NCBI GenBank assembly: GCA_029974595.1 | Contig: JARKRC010000056.1 | Location: forward strand, 62,001 to 126,000 | Direction of reading: 5' to 3' | Source: Ereboglobus sp. | Lineage (GTDB): Bacteria; Verrucomicrobiota; Verrucomicrobiia; Opitutales; Opitutaceae | DNA length: 64,000 nt | Part shown: piece by piece, positions 18,522-27,011 of the stretch | Layout of the letters: each line of letters starts with the position of its first letter | How positions within the stretch are numbered: position 1 is the stretch's first letter | The notes under the pieces: generated by a model | What the model saw: only the letters and a program-made list of their open reading frames with translations | The model's database searches: none | Told to the model about the DNA's origin: nothing | Made by a program: the position numbers and the translations under genes

Positions 18522-19040
18522 ATGAAGCTCTTTCTCATTATTCCCGTGTTGCTCGTGCTGGCTTCATCGCTTGCTGCCTCAACGAAGACTCTCACCGTTC
18601 TCGGAGATAAGAAGGTCAAGACACAGTGGAGCGGGGGTATGCCGAAGGCGATGCGAACAAAAGGCATTGAGACCAACGTTACAGGCATTATCATTTCTAA
18701 CGGGAAGATTGTTCCGACTTTCGGATTCGACATCACATCGAAAAAGAAGCCGGTCAAAGTTCGCGTTGAAGATGTGACAGGAGCTGAAGCGGTCTTGTTA
18801 TTAGAGGATTCCGCCCCCGTCATCGAAGATTCCCATTGGAAAGGAAATAGCGCTCCCAAAGAGATTACGCCCGACGGGGTTCCTTGGCTTTTCACATCTG
18901 GTGACACGTTAACAGTGTTTCGTTTCACCGTGGAGTTGGCGGGTGACTCCGAGCCGGTGGTCATTTACCAGCCATCGGTGTTCAAAGAGGCTTCTAAAGT
19001 CTCTCTGAGGCGTATTGCTGCGATAATTAAGAAAAACTAA
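18522..19040 (+). CDS. Putative secreted protein of unknown function
   Basis: From ATG 18522 the protein has 172 residues with a clear signal peptide (MKLFLIIPVLLVLASSLAAS) followed by a soluble, beta-rich, Lys-rich part (TKTLTVLGDKKVKTQWSGG and VVIYQPSVFKEASKVSL). I recognise no family. Base composition is much lower in GC than the surrounding genes and codon choice (ATA, TTA, AAA) differs, which suggests recent acquisition near the tRNA gene. The reading frame opens 93 nt earlier, but the signal peptide defines the start. Confidence 0.6.
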   Translation: MKLFLIIPVLLVLASSLAASTKTLTVLGDKKVKTQWSGGMPKAMRTKGIETNVTGIIISNGKIVPTFGFDITSKKKPVKVRVEDVTGAEAVLLLEDSAPVIEDSHWKGNSAPKEITPDGVPWLFTSGDTLTVFRFTVELAGDSEPVVIYQPSVFKEASKVSLRRIAAIIKKN

Positions 19041-19111
19041 GGAAGTTGCTAGAGCCAACCGCCGCTAACGCGGCATAGTCCCCTTTAGTGTTAGATTAAT
19101 GGATAATTATT

Positions 19112-19450
19112 ATGAACGAGATAAAAATTGTGAAAGTCCCATTTCGGATTAATCTGTTACTAACAGTCGCGATGGGCGCTGTTTCTATTTGCGCTTTTTT
19201 ATTTACGGAAATCGACAAGACAAAAGGCCCTCCGAACATATCTACTTTCAGTTTTCTGGATGCTCATCCGAAGATCGAGATGATTTTAGGATTTGCCGCT
19301 ATGATATGTGGGTTTCTTAGCATTGTCTGGCTTGCTAAGACAGCTTGGAATTACTTGCTGGTTGAATTATTCTCCATCCCCCAAATGAGTCTTTCGAGTA
19401 GCTATGCTGCAGTGGTTACTGTCACAGCAATTTGTGCATGGTGGTTATAG
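19112..19450 (+). CDS. Small membrane protein of unknown function
   Basis: A 112-residue protein with about three hydrophobic segments: INLLLTVAMGAVSICAFLF, MILGFAAMICGFLSIVWLA and SYAAVVTVTAICAWWL. No recognisable domain. It shares the low GC content and AT-rich codons of the preceding gene, so both probably arrived together. A short hairpin (GCCGC/GCGGC, 19061-19074) lies in the 71-nt gap between them. The stop codon is TAG. Confidence 0.55.
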   Translation: MNEIKIVKVPFRINLLLTVAMGAVSICAFLFTEIDKTKGPPNISTFSFLDAHPKIEMILGFAAMICGFLSIVWLAKTAWNYLLVELFSIPQMSLSSSYAAVVTVTAICAWWL

Positions 19451-19638
19451 GAGAGAAAGCGCTGAACCAGTGGCCAGCGCCAAGGCCGGCCCTGAAACTG
19501 ACGGCAATACGAAGTCAAAGCCGTCCGTGGCGGTTTCATCGTGCTGCACGTTGCGCTGACGGGGCTGCCCGGGCAAAACTGGCCCGGTGATCTTCAAAAG
19601 GCTTGCGGCTTTCGCTTTTCGGCGGCGTTTTTATCATA

Positions 19639-20235
19639 ATGAATTCACTTTTTGAACAGTCCACCGTCGACGAAGTCAGGCGGATCGCAACGCATGTCGT
19701 CAGCCATCTGCCCAAGGCCGTCGTCTATATCCTCATCGTCATGGTGGTGTATTTTGTCGCCAAACGGCTCATCAGGCTTGTCGCCACGCGCACCAGCGCG
19801 ACGTTCACCGATCCGGCACTCAAGGCCACCAAGTATTTTTTTATTTTTGCCGGAGTCCTCCTCGTTTTCAGCGCCTACGAGGCCGATCTCAGCAACCTCT
19901 GGACTATGCTCGGCGCGGTGGCGGCGCTCATCGCGGTGGGCTTCGTCGCGGTGTGGAGCGTACTCAGCAATCTCTCCTGCACGGTGCTCATCCTTTTTTT
20001 CCGGCCGTTCGAAATCGGCGACGAGCTTGAGTTCACCGATCCTTCTGGCCTGCGGGGAAAAGTCGTGAATCTCAACTTTGCCTACACGACCCTCCGCGAT
20101 GACGAGGGGCGTCTCGTGCAAATCCCGAACAATCTCTTTTTCCAGCGCATCGTGAAGCGCCGCCCCGCCAGATTCGGCGCCGACACCACGCTTGCCGAGC
20201 AGCTCCGCAAGCAGGAAGACGACAAATCCGTTTAA
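19639..20235 (+). CDS. Small MscS-family mechanosensitive channel protein
   Basis: A 198-residue protein from ATG 19639 (MNSLFEQSTVDEV). It has a first membrane helix (AVVYILIVMVVYFVAKRL), a second around residues 65-80, the pore-lining helix of MscS in GAVAALIAVGFVAVWSVLSN, and the following FFRPFEIGDELEF beta-domain entry. The C-terminal alpha/beta cage domain of MscS is mostly missing, so this is a short form. Role: probably an osmotic release valve in the inner membrane. The gene begins where GC content returns to normal after the islet. Confidence 0.82.
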   Translation: MNSLFEQSTVDEVRRIATHVVSHLPKAVVYILIVMVVYFVAKRLIRLVATRTSATFTDPALKATKYFFIFAGVLLVFSAYEADLSNLWTMLGAVAALIAVGFVAVWSVLSNLSCTVLILFFRPFEIGDELEFTDPSGLRGKVVNLNFAYTTLRDDEGRLVQIPNNLFFQRIVKRRPARFGADTTLAEQLRKQEDDKSV

Positions 20236-20266
20236 CGACGAATTCCGTTTGCAGCGATCGGCGTCG

Positions 20267-21226
20267 ATGACCGCAAAACCGCGCGCGCGCGATCGGCAAA
20301 TCCGGCAAACCACCCCGCACCAACCCGAATCCACCTTGAGCACAGGGCGCATAATCCCGGACACGGTTTCCCATGACGCGCAGCATCCGCGCGCAATCGC
20401 GCTGCTGTTTGTGACGGCGCTGCTGTGGAGTTTGGGAGGATTGCTCATAAAGCTGGTTCCGTGGCCGCCGCTTGCGGTTGCGGGTGGACGCGGCTTTGTC
20501 GCGGCGGCGGTGCTGGCTTTGGTGATTCGTCCGAGGCGGCTTTCGCTTTCATGGGCATCGCTCGCGACGGCGCTCAGCTATGCGGGTTGCACGGTGACAT
20601 TTGTCGCTGCCACGAAACTGACCACGGCGGCGAATGCGATTTTGCTCCAGCATACCTGTCCGATATGGGTGGCGCTCCTCGGGGCGTGGCTGCTGCGCGA
20701 GCGGGCCGCGCGTGCGGACTGGATTGCCATTATTGCGACGCTTGCGGGCATCATGCTGTTTTTCGCGGATAAGTTCCGCGCGGATTTATTCCTGGGAAAC
20801 ATCGTGGCGATCATCAGCGGCGTGTTCTTTGCGCTGACGGCGATTTTTATGCGCAGGCAAAAGGATTCGTCGCCGGCGGAGGCGCTCATCCTTGGCAATC
20901 TGATCAGCGGACTCATCGGGGCGCCGGCATTGATCGGCGCGCCGTTTGCGGAGACGACGGCGGCGGGGTGGGGCGCGTTTATTGCGCTCGGCGCGGTGCA
21001 GCTGGCGCTGTCGTATTTCATCTATGCGCACGCGATCCGCCACGTGACGGCGCTCGAAGCGGTGCTGATTCCCGTGATCGAGCCGATCCTGAATCCCGTT
21101 TGGGTGATGCTAGCCATCGGCGAAGTGCCCGCGCCGTGGGCGATTGCCGGCGGACTGATCGTGCTGGCGGCGTCGGTGTTTCGCGCGTGGGTGGCGATTC
21201 GCAAGGAAGCGCCGGTGATTGCGTGA
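20267..21226 (+). CDS. EamA/DMT family permease, two-repeat form
   Basis: About 319 residues with ten predicted membrane segments in two EamA repeats. The first begins at ALLFVTALLWSLGGLLIKL, the second at LGNIVAIISGVFFALTAIFM; the end of the second repeat contains EAVLIPVIEPILNPVWVMLAIGE, typical for this family. It is an inner-membrane metabolite exporter or importer of unknown substrate. I take ATG 20267 as start; this leaves about 45 polar residues ahead of the first membrane helix, so a later start is possible. Confidence 0.85.
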   Translation: MTAKPRARDRQIRQTTPHQPESTLSTGRIIPDTVSHDAQHPRAIALLFVTALLWSLGGLLIKLVPWPPLAVAGGRGFVAAAVLALVIRPRRLSLSWASLATALSYAGCTVTFVAATKLTTAANAILLQHTCPIWVALLGAWLLRERAARADWIAIIATLAGIMLFFADKFRADLFLGNIVAIISGVFFALTAIFMRRQKDSSPAEALILGNLISGLIGAPALIGAPFAETTAAGWGAFIALGAVQLALSYFIYAHAIRHVTALEAVLIPVIEPILNPVWVMLAIGEVPAPWAIAGGLIVLAASVFRAWVAIRKEAPVIA

Positions 21227-21293
21227 ATGAGGCGAACGAGAAGGGCGGCTGATGCCGGCTTTCTTTTGGTTGCGATCCCCGCCGGCGTGAATA

Positions 21294-22016
21294 ATGCGTG
21301 GTTGCAACAAACCTCAAATGCCTTCGCGCGCCTCACAAACTTCGCAACGCGACAATCGCGAGCTCGTTGTCGTGCTTCACGGAATCGCCGTCACGCACCG
21401 GTGGATGACGCGCATCGCGGACGGGCTTGAAACGGCGGGGTATCGCGTGGTCAATCGCACCTATCCGTCGCGCAAGCTGCCCATCGAGCAACTCGGCGGG
21501 GAGTGGCTTCCGCAACTCCTGCGCGAGCACGGCGCGGCGGATGCGCCGCGCGTGCATTTTGTCACGCATTCCATGGGCGGGATCGTGGTGCGGCTTTGGT
21601 TGCGCGAGTGTGGAAATCCGCCGCCGAATCTCGGGAGAATTGTCATGATCACGCCGCCCAATCAGGGCAGCGAGGTTCCCGACCGGTTGCGCGGCTTTGC
21701 GCTTTTTCACCGGTTCATCGGCGTCAATGCCGCGCGGCTCGGCACCGGCGGCGACTCGTTGGCGCGGCAGCTTTCGCCCGGCGTGTTTCCGGCGGGCGCG
21801 GAGGTTGGAATCATTGCGGGCAACCGGTCGGTCAATCCGCTTTTCTCATCGTGGATCGAGGGCGAAAACGACGGCACCGTGAGCGTCGCGAGCACGCGCC
21901 TCGCCGGAATGCGCGACCACATCGTGATGCCGCATTCGCACTCGGGGATTTTGTTGAGCGGCTCCGTTGTGAAGCAGACGGTTCATTTTTTGCGCGAGGG
22001 GAAATTCGCGCGCTGA
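21294..22016 (+). CDS. Alpha/beta-hydrolase, lipase/esterase-like
   Basis: A protein of up to 240 residues. VVLHGIAVTHRWM supplies the HG oxyanion-type element and VHFVTHSMGGIVVRLWL holds the nucleophile elbow (H-S-M-G-G). MITPPNQGSEVPDRL resembles PGAP1/lipase class 2 proteins, and the C-terminal DHIVMPHSHSGIL segment offers the catalytic His. No signal peptide is seen, so it probably acts in the cytoplasm; the substrate is unknown. The start may also be the ATG at 21318. Confidence 0.8.
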   Translation: MRGCNKPQMPSRASQTSQRDNRELVVVLHGIAVTHRWMTRIADGLETAGYRVVNRTYPSRKLPIEQLGGEWLPQLLREHGAADAPRVHFVTHSMGGIVVRLWLRECGNPPPNLGRIVMITPPNQGSEVPDRLRGFALFHRFIGVNAARLGTGGDSLARQLSPGVFPAGAEVGIIAGNRSVNPLFSSWIEGENDGTVSVASTRLAGMRDHIVMPHSHSGILLSGSVVKQTVHFLREGKFAR

Positions 22017-22037
22017 CAGCCGGGGCGGGGCAGCGCT

Positions 22038-22130
22038 GTGACGCGCGCGCTGTTCCGGGTGACGTCGGCGTTTGCCGTGGCGGTGCTGTCGTTCGTGATC
22101 GGCAAGCTCCTGCCCGGGAAGGAAAAATAG
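22038..22130 (+). CDS. Possible 30-residue single-span membrane peptide
   Basis: GTG 22038 to TAG 22128-22130 encodes a basic N-terminus, one hydrophobic helix (FAVAVLSFVIGKLL) and a charged tail (PGKEK), the make-up of bacterial small membrane proteins. It lies 21 nt after the lipase stop. There is no independent evidence of translation, and such frames occur by chance in GC-rich DNA. Confidence 0.3.
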   Translation: MTRALFRVTSAFAVAVLSFVIGKLLPGKEK

Positions 22131-22203
22131 CAGGCTTTGACGAACGCGGAAAACTTGTTCACTCTTTCCACTCCATTTTTAACACGTCGATTTTTTCGTT
22201 TCC

Positions 22204-22683
22204 ATGAAACCGGTGAAACTTCCCGCCTTTGAGCACTTCCTGCACGAGATGATTCCGCTCGCGAAGGCCATGGGCGTGGGCGTGGATTTGAGCGACGAAA
22301 ACGCGCTCGTCCTTCGCGCGCCAAAGGAGCAAAACAAAAATTCCCTCAACACGGCGTTCGGCGGCAGCCTCGTCTCGCTTGCCACGCTCGCGGGCTACGG
22401 CGTCGTGTGGGAATTGATGCGCAGCGAAAAGCCCGCCGTCGCAAACGGCGCGGGCGACAGGCCGCAGTGGCACATCGTCGTGAAGGAAAGCAAGGCCGCC
22501 TACCGCCGCCCCGTGATCGGCGATCTCATCGCGATTTGCGAGCGTCCCGCCCAGGCAGCCATCGCCGAGTTCAAGGACGCGCTGCATCGCTACGGCAAGG
22601 CCAAGCTCAAGGTGCGCGCCCGCGTGGTCGAGGGCGGCCAGACGGCGGTCGATTTCCAGGCGGCCTACGTCGTGTCGAAATAA
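22204..22683 (+). CDS. YiiD_C-type hotdog thioesterase domain protein
   Basis: A 159-residue stand-alone protein of the putative thioesterase family that forms the C-terminal domain of E. coli YiiD. Visible features are HEMIPLAKAMGVGV, the APKEQNKNSLNTAFGGSL segment with the hotdog-helix Asn and Gly pattern, and the closing AVDFQAAYVVSK strand. I infer a cytoplasmic acyl-CoA thioesterase fold; the substrate is not known. No operon partner is evident. Confidence 0.82.
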   Translation: MKPVKLPAFEHFLHEMIPLAKAMGVGVDLSDENALVLRAPKEQNKNSLNTAFGGSLVSLATLAGYGVVWELMRSEKPAVANGAGDRPQWHIVVKESKAAYRRPVIGDLIAICERPAQAAIAEFKDALHRYGKAKLKVRARVVEGGQTAVDFQAAYVVSK

Positions 22684-22795
22684 TGCGCGTTTCGCATTTC
22701 TTGCGGATTATTATAAATCCGCGGTAAATGTCCGGCGGCGGATTGATTGAAGTTGGCGCTTTTGGCGGCGCATAATAAGCGGTTCGCCTCCTGAC

Positions 22796-23413
22796 ATGTT
22801 TCGAAAACCTCAGTCTTATCTCTTCCAGTCGATTTCGTCCGTCCTGTGCGTCGCGACATTGCTCGCCACGCTTTCCGCCTGCCGTGATTCGCGCATCGCC
22901 AGTTACGAGGCGCCAAAGGAACCGCCGCAGCAATCGCCTTCCGAGTCCGCCGCCGCCTCCAGCGCGCCCGCGCCGCAAATTCACTGGCGCGCACCCGCTC
23001 ACTGGCAGGCCGCCGCCCCTGCGGATGCCACCGCGGCCAATGTGCGCGTGGGCAGCTTCACGATCATCGCGACCGACGGCAGCGGACGCGCCGCGGACAT
23101 GGCGGTCACGACATTTCCGGGCGACGTCGGAGGCGATCTTGCCAACATCAACCGCTGGCGCGGCCAGATCAAACTCGCGCCCATCACAGCCGCCGAGCTG
23201 CCTTCGGCCTATGTGACGATCAATGCGCCCGCGGGCGAGTTTCTACTCGCCGACATGACGGGCGACGACAAGCGCACGCTCGGTGCCTGGTTCAGGCAGC
23301 CCGCGCAAAACCGCACCTGGTTTTTCAAACTCACGGGTGACGTGGATCTCGTCGCCGCCGAGCGCGAGACTTTTGTCGCATTTCTGAAAACGGTCGCATT
23401 TTCGGATTCATGA
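22796..23413 (+). CDS. Lipoprotein of unknown function, upstream of cytochrome c maturation genes
   Basis: A 205-residue protein with an N-terminal hydrophobic stretch ending in a lipobox (LSAC, Cys about residue 29), then a Pro/Ala/Ser-rich linker and a C-terminal globular domain (IHWRAPAHW ... FLKTVAFSD). The domain with GSFTIIATDGSGRAADMAVTTFPGD looks like a periplasmic beta-rich fold. Its end lies 60 nt before resB on the same strand, so a role alongside System II cytochrome c assembly is suggested by position only. Confidence 0.7.
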   Translation: MFRKPQSYLFQSISSVLCVATLLATLSACRDSRIASYEAPKEPPQQSPSESAAASSAPAPQIHWRAPAHWQAAAPADATAANVRVGSFTIIATDGSGRAADMAVTTFPGDVGGDLANINRWRGQIKLAPITAAELPSAYVTINAPAGEFLLADMTGDDKRTLGAWFRQPAQNRTWFFKLTGDVDLVAAERETFVAFLKTVAFSDS

Positions 23414-23473
23414 GCGGGATTGTTTTGATTTATTCGCGCCACCTCGCGTTCATCCTGCGTTCAACGTAAAGCC

Positions 23474-24652
23474 ATGCGCGCCATCTGGCAGTCGTTCCTC
23501 GATTTTTTCACCTCGCTCAAGCTCACCGTCTGGCTGCTTGTGCTCTCGATGGTGCTCGTGTTTCTCGCGACGATCGACCAGCGCGAGCTCGGTGTGTTTG
23601 GCATCCAGCAAAAGTGGTTCTATACTTTCATCGTGGTCCACTTCATCAAGGGGTTTCCCATGCCGGTGTTTCTCGGCGGCTACACGATTGGCGCGCTTCT
23701 TTTTGTCAACCTCACGGCGGCTTTCATATGCCGCTTCAAGCTCACTTGGAAAAAATCCGGCATCTGGCTCACGCACGCCGGGCTGATCCTGCTTCTCATC
23801 GGCGGTTTTTTGAGCGGTCTCATGCAGGAGGATTACCAGATGCGCATTCGCGAGGGTGAAACAAAGAATTACTCCGAGAGTTTTCATCTTTACGAGCTCG
23901 CCATCCTCGACACCACGCCGGCCGGCCACGACAACGTCACCGCGATTCCCGACTCCATTCTCTCCCGCGCCAGGGCATCCGCGCCGCTCGATCTGGGCGA
24001 TGTCGCCGGGCTGCCGTTTCGCGTGACGGTCCGCGCGTATTACCAGAACGCCGTTCTCGTCCGTCCCGGTTCCGATCCTCGCTTCGCATCGCTTCCGACC
24101 GCCACCGCCGGCATCGGCCAGCGCGCGCTCGCTGTTCCCGTCGCTCCCACGTGGCGGCAAAACGAATCCAACTGGCCCGCCGTCTACGTTGAGATTTCCG
24201 ACCCGAAAAATTCGGCGCGTCCTCCCGAGACCTGGCTCCTCTCGTCCCAGCTTGGGGAGCCGCAGACCTTCGATTACGACGGACGCCGATGGCGCATGGA
24301 GCTGCGTCCCGCGCGCCGCTACACGGATTTCTCGCTCACGCTCCTCAAGGTCACGCACGATCTCTATGCCGGCTCCAACATCCCCAAGAACTACGCCAGT
24401 CTCGTGCTCCTTCGCGCTCCCGGCGACCCCGACGGACGCGAAGTGCGCATCCACATGAACGCCCCGTTGCGTCACGGCGGGCTCGCCTTCTATCAATACC
24501 AGATGCGCGCCGAAGCCGGCGAGTCCGTGCTCCAAGTCGTGAGCAACCCGGGCTGGCTCATCCCCTACATCGCCTGTACGCTGATGACCCTCGGGCTGCT
24601 TTTGCAATTCACGATCAGCCTGTGCAATTTCGCGCGACGCACAAAACCATGA
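23474..24652 (+). CDS. resB: Cytochrome c biogenesis protein ResB/CcsB
   Basis: A 392-residue inner-membrane protein of System II cytochrome c maturation, which with CcsA exports and attaches heme. N-terminal helices begin at LKLTVWLLVLSMVLVFLATI, followed by VNLTAAFICRFKLTWKKSGIWLTHAGLILLLI spread over two segments, a large periplasmic domain, and a last membrane helix (IPYIACTLMTLGLLLQF). His in WLTHAG is a candidate heme ligand. Its stop overlaps the ccsA start by 4 nt, so the two are coupled. Confidence 0.9.
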   Translation: MRAIWQSFLDFFTSLKLTVWLLVLSMVLVFLATIDQRELGVFGIQQKWFYTFIVVHFIKGFPMPVFLGGYTIGALLFVNLTAAFICRFKLTWKKSGIWLTHAGLILLLIGGFLSGLMQEDYQMRIREGETKNYSESFHLYELAILDTTPAGHDNVTAIPDSILSRARASAPLDLGDVAGLPFRVTVRAYYQNAVLVRPGSDPRFASLPTATAGIGQRALAVPVAPTWRQNESNWPAVYVEISDPKNSARPPETWLLSSQLGEPQTFDYDGRRWRMELRPARRYTDFSLTLLKVTHDLYAGSNIPKNYASLVLLRAPGDPDGREVRIHMNAPLRHGGLAFYQYQMRAEAGESVLQVVSNPGWLIPYIACTLMTLGLLLQFTISLCNFARRTKP

Positions 24653-26370
24653 AACTTTCCAAGGTCATCGTCCCTCTCGCCGCGCTCATCGCTGCCATCC
24701 TCTGGCTCGCGGCGTCGCTCCGCCCGGAGAAAAACGCGACGACCTTCGACGTCGCCGGTTTCGCGCGCCTCCATGTGAAGGCCGACGGACGCAGCAAGCC
24801 GCTCGACACCGTGGCCCGCGCCACGCTCCTCCGCTTCCAGGGCCGGCAGGCCGTTCGCAACGCCGACGGACGCAAACTCGAACCCGCCGAATGGCTTCTC
24901 GACGCGACGTTTCGCCCGGAGGCCGCCGCCCGCTATCGCGTTTTTGAGATCACCCACCCCGAACTCCTCGCGCTCGCGCACCTGCGCGCCGCCGACGGTG
25001 ATGGCGGCAAGCGATTCTCCTTTGCCCAGCTTCAAAACTCCATCGATGCCATCCACGAGAAAGCGCGCCAGGCCGACGCGCGTCCTTCCGCCGGGCGCGA
25101 CGGTTTCGACCGCGCCGTGCTCGCCCTCTACGGCAACCTCGCCGCGTATCGGAATCTCGAATACAGCCTCGCCCCGCCCGCGGGCGCGCCGGCGCACGAC
25201 ACGTTTCACATGATGGCGCAGTTCGGCACGCTCCTGGCCATCCCGTCCGACGCGCCCGGCGGCGAATGGCGCAAACCCGGCGAGGCTTTTCTCGCCGACG
25301 CCGCCGCGCAAAACAAAACCGGCAATCCCGCCGCGCTCGCCTACGCGGGCCTCGCCTACACCTGGCGCGCGCAGGACGCCGCGTCGTTCAACGAAATCAT
25401 CCGCCTGTTCCACGCCGATCTCGCCAAACGCTTTCCCGCCGAGATGCGCAAGGCGTCCATCGAGACTGCGTTCAACCGCGCGGATTTGTTTTATCACAGT
25501 TCGATCCTCTTCGTGATTGTATTCCTGTGCGCCGCCGTCTCGTGGCTGCGCTGGCCCGATGCGCTCCGGTGGACGGCGCTCCATCTGATGACCCTCGCGT
25601 GGCTCGTCACCACCGCGGGCATTCTCACCCGCATGTGCCTCGGCGGCTACCCGCCGGTCACGAACCTTTATTCGTCCGCGCTCGGCGTGGCGTGGTTTGC
25701 CGTGACGCTCTGCCTCGTGCTCGAAATCCTGTTCCGCAATGCTATCGGCAGCATGGCGGGCGGGATCATCGGTTTTTGCGCGCTCCTCATCGCGCACTAT
25801 CTTTCGCTCTCGGGCGACACGCTCGAAATGATGCAGGCCGTGCTCGACAACAATTTCTGGCTGGCGACGCACGTGGTCACGATCACGTTTGGTTACGGGG
25901 CCATGTTTCTCGCCGGCATCCTCGGGGTGATCTACATTGTCCTGCACGCTTTCACCGGCGCGCTCACGCGCGAAACCTCCGCCACGATCACACGCATGGT
26001 CTATGGGATCGTGTGTTTCGCGATGCTGTTCAGCTTTGCCGGCACCGTGCTTGGAGGCATCTGGGCCGACCAGTCCTGGGGTCGCTTCTGGGGTTGGGAT
26101 CCGAAGGAAAACGGCGCGCTCATCATCGTGATCTGGTGCGCCGTGCTGCTGCACGCGCGCTGGGGCGGGCTTGTGCGCGAACGCGGCATCATGGCGATGG
26201 CGGTTTTCGGAAACGTCGTCACCGCGTGGAGCTGGTTCGGCACAAATCTCCTCGAAGTCGGCCTGCACAGCTACGGTTTCACCAGCAGCGGCGCCATCGC
26301 GCTCGCGGCGTTTGTCGCGAGCCAGTTGATCGTGATCGGACTTGCGTTGCTGCCGCCGAAAAACGTGTAA
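24649..26370 (+). CDS. ccsA: Cytochrome c biogenesis protein CcsA with large periplasmic N-domain
   Basis: A 573-residue partner of ResB. The C-terminal 290 residues form the CcsA/CcmC-type core: the tryptophan-rich WWD-type motif WGRFWGWDPKENGALI, conserved His residues in TRMCLGGYPPVTNLYSS and ATHVVTITFGYG, and many membrane helices. Ahead of it, after one membrane anchor (VIVPLAALIAAILWLAASL), there are about 250 soluble residues, including GRSKPLDTVARATLLRF, resembling the middle part of fused CcsBA proteins. Here the two halves are separate genes but coupled (ATGA). Confidence 0.9.
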   Translation: MKLSKVIVPLAALIAAILWLAASLRPEKNATTFDVAGFARLHVKADGRSKPLDTVARATLLRFQGRQAVRNADGRKLEPAEWLLDATFRPEAAARYRVFEITHPELLALAHLRAADGDGGKRFSFAQLQNSIDAIHEKARQADARPSAGRDGFDRAVLALYGNLAAYRNLEYSLAPPAGAPAHDTFHMMAQFGTLLAIPSDAPGGEWRKPGEAFLADAAAQNKTGNPAALAYAGLAYTWRAQDAASFNEIIRLFHADLAKRFPAEMRKASIETAFNRADLFYHSSILFVIVFLCAAVSWLRWPDALRWTALHLMTLAWLVTTAGILTRMCLGGYPPVTNLYSSALGVAWFAVTLCLVLEILFRNAIGSMAGGIIGFCALLIAHYLSLSGDTLEMMQAVLDNNFWLATHVVTITFGYGAMFLAGILGVIYIVLHAFTGALTRETSATITRMVYGIVCFAMLFSFAGTVLGGIWADQSWGRFWGWDPKENGALIIVIWCAVLLHARWGGLVRERGIMAMAVFGNVVTAWSWFGTNLLEVGLHSYGFTSSGAIALAAFVASQLIVIGLALLPPKNV

Positions 26371-26435
26371 GGAACCTGTTGCCATGCGGCCCGGGACAGG
26401 GTTATCCGTGTAAGGCATTATTTTTTTCCACTCCC

Positions 26436-27011
26436 ATGCCGCGCAAAAAAGTTTCCGCCAAAGTCCCGCTCCAGACCGATCTCGAAAGTGTTCTCGTCAC
26501 ATCCGCCGCCATCAAGCGGCGCATCAAGACGCTCGGCGCGCAGATCAGCAAAACCTATGGCAGGGAGGAGATTACAATCGTGCCGATCATCAACGGCTCG
26601 ATCTTCTTTACCGCCGACCTGCTCCGCCAGGTGCGCAATCCGATTCGCCTCGATTGCGTGCGCATTTTCAGCTACCGTAACAGCACCAAGTCGCACGGCA
26701 AACCGAAGCTCCTGCACAGCCTCACGCTCGACATCAAGGACAGGCATGTGCTCATCATCGACGACATCCTCGACACCGGCAAAACGCTTTCCGCCGTCGT
26801 GAAGATGCTCAAAAAACAAAAGCCCGCCACGCTCCGCACCTGTGTGCTGCTCGACAAAAAAGGCCGTCGCGAAGTGGACTTCGAGGCGGATTTTGTAGGC
26901 TTTGAAATCCCCGACAAATTCGTGGTCGGCTACGGACTCGACTATGCCGAGCGTTACCGCGGCCTGCCTTGCATCGGCGTGCTCAAGCCGGAGAAGCAGA
27001 AGCTGGCGTAA
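26436..27011 (+). CDS. hpt: Hypoxanthine phosphoribosyltransferase
   Basis: A 191-residue purine salvage enzyme that converts hypoxanthine/guanine and PRPP to IMP/GMP. The PRPP-binding signature is VLIIDDILDTGKTLS; VPIINGSIFFTADLLR and the C-terminal GYGLDYAERYRGLPCIGVL are typical of Hpt. Cytoplasmic. The first methionine after the upstream gene (ATG 26436) gives the expected N-terminus with a short basic lead. Its 3' end overlaps the convergent sulfatase-like gene by 29 nt. Confidence 0.93.
   Translation: MPRKKVSAKVPLQTDLESVLVTSAAIKRRIKTLGAQISKTYGREEITIVPIINGSIFFTADLLRQVRNPIRLDCVRIFSYRNSTKSHGKPKLLHSLTLDIKDRHVLIIDDILDTGKTLSAVVKMLKKQKPATLRTCVLLDKKGRREVDFEADFVGFEIPDKFVVGYGLDYAERYRGLPCIGVLKPEKQKLA

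Noticed and set aside
19041-19100. Possible integron attC site between the two low-GC genes
   Set aside because: GTTAGAT fits the 3' core site, but no matching RYYYAAC inverse core stands at the other end and no integrase is visible.
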